Assembly: GCA_020721025.1 (NCBI GenBank)
Contig: DYNO01000150.1
Span: 1-8,063, forward strand
Direction of reading: 5' to 3'
DNA from: Thiomargarita sp.
Lineage (GTDB): Bacteria; Pseudomonadota; Gammaproteobacteria; Beggiatoales; Beggiatoaceae
Length of the DNA stretch: 8,063 nucleotides
The position numbers and the translations under genes are program-made. A model generated the notes under the pieces. That model did no database searches. It saw only the letters and a program-made list of their open reading frames with translations, and had not been told where the DNA came from. Numbering within the stretch: position 1 is the stretch's first letter; each line of letters opens with the position of its first letter. Below are positions 5,040 through 8,063 of the stretch, in pieces.

Positions 5040-5972
5040 ATGATTCCCGCTGCCATGACTCCCCATCATTCTGACGCAATCAAGCTCAGTATTGTTTTTC
5101 TGAACTACAATCGTATTGCAGAAACTCGTTACACATTGGCACAATTACACACCCTGCTGCAAGATCGCCACGATATTGAAGTCATTGCGGTCGATAATGC
5201 GTCGATTGATGGCACCCCCGAATTTCTGCAAACGCAAACTCATTGGATTACCAGTATTTGTTTGGATAGTAACACGGGAATTGCAGGATATAATCACGGT
5301 TTTGAACGGGCGCGTGGGCAATACATTTTTGTCTTAGATGACGATTCGCACCCGGTCAACGTCCAAACGCTCGATAATTTAATTAAACGTCTTGATGCTC
5401 AACCGCAACTCGGTGTAATTGCTTGTCAAATTGAATCCCCTGATGGAAAAATTGTACACAGTTGGCATTTACCAAACAGTTCTGAACCTTGTCCCGCGAC
5501 CGCGTTCATCGGCTGTGGTTTCGGGATTCGTCGAGAATTATTTGCACAAGTGGGTTGGTATCCCGCCGAATTTTTTTTGTATCAAAATGAAATTGAGGTA
5601 GCAATTCGAGTTTTGATGCACAATTATCAAATTTTCTATGATCCCACTTGTCGCGTGATTCATCGTCAATCGCCGGTAGGACGCACCACTTGGCGGGCGG
5701 TGTATTACCCTACTCGTAACACGATATGGATTATTCGGCGTTATTTTCCTTATCCCATTGCCATGTATTTGATCGCCTCCCGGTTGAGTTTTGGATTCAT
5801 TCGCGCCGTACAATCCAGAGAATTCGGTTGGTATGCACAAGCGGTCAAAGAAGCCTTTTTTACGCCCATCCCGCGCCAAGTATTGCCACAACCGTTATTA
5901 AAACAATTAACCGGATTTTCTCAAAATAATAGCGTGTGGCATCAACTGGTTAGCTATCTACGACGCAATTGA
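5040..5972 (+). CDS. Family 2 glycosyltransferase (GT-A fold)
   Basis: A 310-residue protein. The GT2 domain starts at about residue 15: LSIVFLNYNR (16-25), nucleotide-binding VDNASIDGT (51-59), SNTGIAGYNHGFERARG (77-93) and the DXD-type metal site LDDDSHP (99-105). In the acceptor half are FIGCGFGIRRELF (156-168) and FLYQNEIEVAIRVLMHNY (179-196), where the usual acidic catalytic pair appears as NEIE (183-186). The tail has a moderately hydrophobic stretch at 237-255 and RRN at the end, consistent with peripheral membrane association. Such enzymes (rhamnosyltransferase-like) add sugars to LPS O-antigen or other surface glycans; donor and acceptor are not predictable here. It starts 10 nt after the asparaginase gene, so it is likely co-transcribed. 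No Shine-Dalgarno precedes ATG 5040 or the alternative ATG 5055. An 8-T run lies at 5571-5578. Confidence 0.9.
   Translation: MIPAAMTPHHSDAIKLSIVFLNYNRIAETRYTLAQLHTLLQDRHDIEVIAVDNASIDGTPEFLQTQTHWITSICLDSNTGIAGYNHGFERARGQYIFVLDDDSHPVNVQTLDNLIKRLDAQPQLGVIACQIESPDGKIVHSWHLPNSSEPCPATAFIGCGFGIRRELFAQVGWYPAEFFLYQNEIEVAIRVLMHNYQIFYDPTCRVIHRQSPVGRTTWRAVYYPTRNTIWIIRRYFPYPIAMYLIASRLSFGFIRAVQSREFGWYAQAVKEAFFTPIPRQVLPQPLLKQLTGFSQNNSVWHQLVSYLRRN
5571..5578 (+). repeat. Eight-T homopolymer inside the glycosyltransferase gene
   Basis: The run encodes F178-F179 and the first bases of L180. It is in frame as read. Slippage here would truncate the enzyme at mid-length, just before the NEIE motif. Confidence 0.7.
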
Positions 5973-6084
5973 TTTTAGTATAAATACTCGGATGCACCGG
6001 ATTGACGTTTACAATATAACTGAATGATTTCAAATATTTTTATTCTAATCGCTGATCACTCTCCCAATTCATGAGCAAGGCTGT
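5973..6084. other. Convergent intergenic region
   Basis: 112 bp between the ends of the glycosyltransferase and gmhA genes. Both transcripts must end here or read into each other. I see AGTA-TAAA-TACT (a 4-bp stem near 5977-5988) but no GC-rich hairpin with a T-run on either strand. Termination is therefore weak, Rho-dependent, or not recognisable by eye. Confidence 0.5.
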
Positions 6085-6663
6085 TTATAACATTTGATCG
6101 ATTAAATCGCATAAACAGTGAATAATGAGCAAATGAACTTCTTGAATGCGTGCCGTGGATTGATTGGGAACACAAATTTCGACATCATTGGGTTGCAATA
6201 ACGCGCGCAATTGCCCTCCCTGATTGCCCGTCAATGCGATCACGTTCATCTGGCGTTGTTGAGCCGCCGCGACTGCTTTGAGAATATTAGGGGAATTGCC
6301 GCTGGTGCTGATCGCCAACAACACGTCGCCCTCCTGACCTAACGCATAGATTTGTTTTGAAAACACAATATCGAACTGATAATCATTGGCTATCGACGTT
6401 AAAGTGAAACAATCGGTGGTCAGCGCAATTGCCGGCAAACCGGGACGGATTTTTTCAAACCGATTCAACATCTCCGAAGAAAAATGCTGGGCATCTCCAG
6501 CCGATCCGCCGTTGCCACAACTAAGAATTTTGCATTGTTGCTGCAAACATTGTATAATTAAATCAGCCGCTTGCACAATCTTTGGTGCGACAATTGCCTG
6601 TGATTCGGTTTTTGCCGCGATACTGGCAGAAAACAATTGATTGACATGTTGCAGTGTATCCAC
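6085..6663 (-). CDS. gmhA: Phosphoheptose (sedoheptulose 7-phosphate) isomerase
   Basis: A 192-residue single SIS-domain protein, the usual length for GmhA/DiaA. GmhA converts sedoheptulose 7-phosphate to D-glycero-D-manno-heptose 7-phosphate, the first step of LPS heptose synthesis, in the cytosol. The phosphate-binding SIS motifs are CGNGGSAGDAQHF (49-61) and AISTSGNSPN (117-126). The paralogue DiaA, a DnaA-binding protein, is very similar. GmhA has a His-Glu-Gln-His zinc/catalytic set, two of which DiaA lacks as I recall its sequence. Here all four stand in register: H60 and E64 in AQHFSSEM, Q174 and H182 in RIQEVHLLIIH. This favours the isomerase, although the overall wording of the sequence is DiaA-like. 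Start is GTG at 6663, supported by AAGGTGA at 6675-6669. It is third in the galE operon, 19 nt after the small membrane protein. Confidence 0.85.
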   Translation of the reverse strand: MDTLQHVNQLFSASIAAKTESQAIVAPKIVQAADLIIQCLQQQCKILSCGNGGSAGDAQHFSSEMLNRFEKIRPGLPAIALTTDCFTLTSIANDYQFDIVFSKQIYALGQEGDVLLAISTSGNSPNILKAVAAAQQRQMNVIALTGNQGGQLRALLQPNDVEICVPNQSTARIQEVHLLIIHCLCDLIDQML

Positions 6664-6668
6664 TCAAG

Positions 6669-6675
6669 TCACCTT
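6669..6675 (-). promoter_or_regulatory. Ribosome binding site that decides the GTG start of gmhA
   Basis: On the minus strand AAGGTGA precedes GTG by 5 nt (8 nt from AGG). No ATG lies near the N-terminus, so the non-AUG start is well supported. Confidence 0.75.
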
Positions 6676-6682
6676 TTTTTGA

Positions 6683-6928
6683 TTAATCGTCGTCTGAATC
6701 ATCGTCAAATTCTAGGTCATCACCGTCCCCAAGGTAGTTAATGACTTGAAGCAGTCCTATCATCAACACAGTTGTTACCGCGATACACAACAGGGTGGCT
6801 TCAAACAAACTGAGGGGAAACAATTGGATAATAAAATATCCTAAGCCAAGAAACATCGCAGTGAATGCGAGAATCACAATTAAAGCAATTAAAATCAGTG
6901 TGATTAACTTTACCATAAGTGAAATCAT
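6683..6928 (-). CDS. Small two-helix membrane protein with acidic C-terminal tail
   Basis: I do not recognise a family. An in-frame TTG at 6949 would give 88 residues. The better start is the ATG at 6928-6926, which overlaps the galE stop TGA (6927-6925) as ATGA, a classic translational-coupling arrangement, with GGGA upstream. That gives 81 residues. It has two hydrophobic segments, about residues 5-34 and 40-66, joined by a short turn near QLFPLS, and then a strongly acidic tail GDGDDLEFDDDSDDD (67-81). With only K7 as a basic residue and a highly negative tail, it probably sits in the inner membrane with the tail available for metal or protein binding. Its place between galE and gmhA suggests a link to envelope glycan synthesis; that is inference only. 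Confidence 0.75.
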   Translation of the reverse strand: MISLMVKLITLILIALIVILAFTAMFLGLGYFIIQLFPLSLFEATLLCIAVTTVLMIGLLQVINYLGDGDDLEFDDDSDDD

Positions 6929-7896
6929 TGAGTCAGTTCCCATTGCCAAGCGTGTTGAATAATCGTAGGTAATTCAGCATATTGTGGTTGCCAGCCGAGT
7001 TGTTGTCGGGCTAATCGAGAATCTGCGACCAATCGTGCTGGATCACCGCCGCGCCGTTCTCCAATCACAATCGGAATGGATTTTCCGGTTATTTGTCTTG
7101 CTATTTCAATGACTTGACGGATAGAAAAGCCTTCGCCATTGCCTAGATTATACACGGCACTGTTGCCACCGGCGAGTAATTGTTGTAATGCCAACAGATG
7201 AGCTTGACATAAGTCATTGATATGCACGTAATCTCGGACACAAGTACCATCGGGAGTATCGTAATCTTGCCCAAAAATCGTGAGTTGCGGTAATTTTCCA
7301 TGTGCAGCGTGCAATACCAAGGGAATCAGATGAGTTTCTGGCAGATGCCGTTCGCCCAATTGCCCCTCCGGATCCGCCCCGGCAGCATTGAAGTAGCGCA
7401 AACAGACTGATTTCAATTGATGAGCAGAATCATAATCTTGCAATGCCCGCTCGACCATCATTTTAGAACTGCCGTAAGCATTAATCGGATTTTTAGGATG
7501 TGCTTCATCCACGGGAATATAATGTGGTTCTCCAAAAATCGCGGCGGTTGAAGAGAAAATGAAGTTTTTCACGCCATGAGCAACCATCGTATCTAGTAAA
7601 TTCAAGGTATTGGCGAAATTATTTTGATAATATTTGCCCGGCAATTTCACCGATTCCCCCACTTGTATGAATGATGCGAAGTGCATCACCCCATCAAATT
7701 GATAGCCCTTAAACAGATAGTTCAAACAAGTTTTATCCGCCAAGTCGCCAAAAACAAAATCCCCCCCCAAAACTGCATCACGATAGCCGCCTGATAAATT
7801 ATCTAAGGTAACAACATGATAGCCGTGTGCGAGTAACATTTTGACCATGTGTGAACCAATGTAGCCTGCACCACCAACTACGAGAATGTTTTTCAT
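6925..7896 (-). CDS. galE: UDP-glucose 4-epimerase
   Basis: A 323-residue extended short-chain dehydrogenase (E. coli GalE has 338). It interconverts UDP-glucose and UDP-galactose in the cytosol with bound NAD. Visible features are the Rossmann motif GGAGYIGSH (8-16), LDNLSGG (31-37), HFASFIQVGES (72-82), FSSTAAIFG (114-122) with the Ser/Thr of the catalytic triad at 116-117, YGSSK with Tyr141 and Lys145, RYFNAAGADPEG (167-178), the nucleotide-binding TPDGTCVRDYVHINDL (214-229) and YNLGNGEGFS (249-258). ATG 7896 is preceded by AAAAGGA at 7910-7904 with 7-nt spacing. It is the first gene of a three-gene operon and its stop overlaps the next start. Codons 43-46 contain eight consecutive Gs. Some relatives also act on UDP-GlcNAc; this cannot be decided by eye. 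Confidence 0.95.
   Translation of the reverse strand: MKNILVVGGAGYIGSHMVKMLLAHGYHVVTLDNLSGGYRDAVLGGDFVFGDLADKTCLNYLFKGYQFDGVMHFASFIQVGESVKLPGKYYQNNFANTLNLLDTMVAHGVKNFIFSSTAAIFGEPHYIPVDEAHPKNPINAYGSSKMMVERALQDYDSAHQLKSVCLRYFNAAGADPEGQLGERHLPETHLIPLVLHAAHGKLPQLTIFGQDYDTPDGTCVRDYVHINDLCQAHLLALQQLLAGGNSAVYNLGNGEGFSIRQVIEIARQITGKSIPIVIGERRGGDPARLVADSRLARQQLGWQPQYAELPTIIQHAWQWELTQ
7761..7768 (-). repeat. Eight-G homopolymer early in galE
   Basis: On the coding strand TTG GGG GGG GAT (L43 G44 G45 D46) contains eight Gs in a row. Gain or loss of one base would shift the frame in the first seventh of the protein. Confidence 0.8.
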
Positions 7897-7953
7897 GCGG
7901 ATGTCCTTTTCTGAACTGTAGATTTCCTAATTTATATAAATGATAGGATTATT

Positions 7954-7982
7954 AATGAGTTAGGCTGTTTGTCTTACTCATT
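7954..7982 (-). promoter_or_regulatory. Stem-loop in the galE leader
   Basis: AATGAGTTAG (7954-7963) and CTTACTCATT (7973-7982) form 10-bp arms with one mismatch around a 9-nt loop, about 58 bp upstream of the galE ATG. No T-run follows on either strand, so it is not a typical terminator. It may protect the mRNA 5' end or be a binding site. Confidence 0.5.
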
Positions 7983-8000
7983 CATCGTGTCCGAAATTGG

Positions 8001-8020
8001 ATTGTAACACATATAGTGTT
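8001..8020 (-). promoter_or_regulatory. Possible galE operon promoter with an overlapping near-palindrome
   Basis: On the minus strand TGTTACAAT includes TACAAT (8006-8001) with a TG extension, a plausible extended -10. The -35 region is weak. Just upstream and overlapping by one base is AACAC-atata-GTGTT (8006-8020), a palindrome with 5-bp arms, placed where a repressor would block RNA polymerase. Transcription would start near 7994, ahead of the stem-loop. Confidence 0.35.
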
Positions 8021-8063
8021 CCTAAATGATGTGTAGAATGGGGTGATAATACCAGAGTATTTT

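Noticed and set aside
6002..6030. TTGACG as a -35 box in the convergent intergenic region
   Set aside because: No -10 stands at the right distance and it would drive transcription antisense into gmhA.
6929..6949. TTG start giving an 88-residue membrane protein
   Set aside because: The ATG overlapping the galE stop is the stronger start; the seven extra residues would lie wholly inside galE.

Overview
The window looks like a chromosomal accessory stretch from a moderately AT-rich gammaproteobacterium. The mix of a decayed IS200/IS605-type tnpB, a coiled-coil/FGE-sulfatase-fold protein, a fructosamine-kinase-like gene and lipopolysaccharide sugar genes resembles Thiotrichales such as Beggiatoa relatives. 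That placement is inferred from gene flavour and was not tested by a search.

Layout. Bases 1-1159 hold two tandem, same-orientation remnants of one tnpB transposon family. Only the last 36 codons and right end of copy 1 are inside the window. Copy 2 (about 309-1159) has a whole left end, a frameshifted and internally deleted tnpB, and a right end. The two right ends align without indels at a constant offset of 925 bp. They can be drawn as a common multi-stem RNA fold, with compensatory base changes in a variable hairpin: a candidate omegaRNA (reRNA). Bases 1205-2857 encode a membrane-anchored or exported coiled-coil protein with a C-terminal FGE-sulfatase fold that lacks the usual FGE cysteine pair. 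Bases 3054-3950 encode a fructosamine kinase family protein with its own extended -10 promoter. Bases 4175-5029 (isoaspartyl peptidase/plant-type asparaginase) and 5040-5972 (family 2 glycosyltransferase) are 10 nt apart and probably form one transcript. Neither has a visible Shine-Dalgarno sequence.

On the minus strand, converging on that group, is a compact operon: galE (7896-6925), a small acidic-tailed two-helix membrane protein whose ATG overlaps the galE stop (6928-6683), and gmhA (6663-6085, GTG start). GalE supplies UDP-galactose and GmhA makes the heptose precursor. With the facing glycosyltransferase, this points to cell-surface polysaccharide or LPS core synthesis. galE contains an eight-G tract at codons 43-46, which could be a slippage site. 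The galE leader contains a 10-bp-arm stem-loop and a near-palindrome beside a possible promoter.

The signals most worth a second look are the covarying right-end RNA of the tnpB remnants, the terminal motif shared by both transposon ends, the hairpin at the tnpB deletion junction, the poly-G tract in galE, and the small membrane protein between galE and gmhA. I see no CRISPR array, tRNA, rRNA or complete mobile element.
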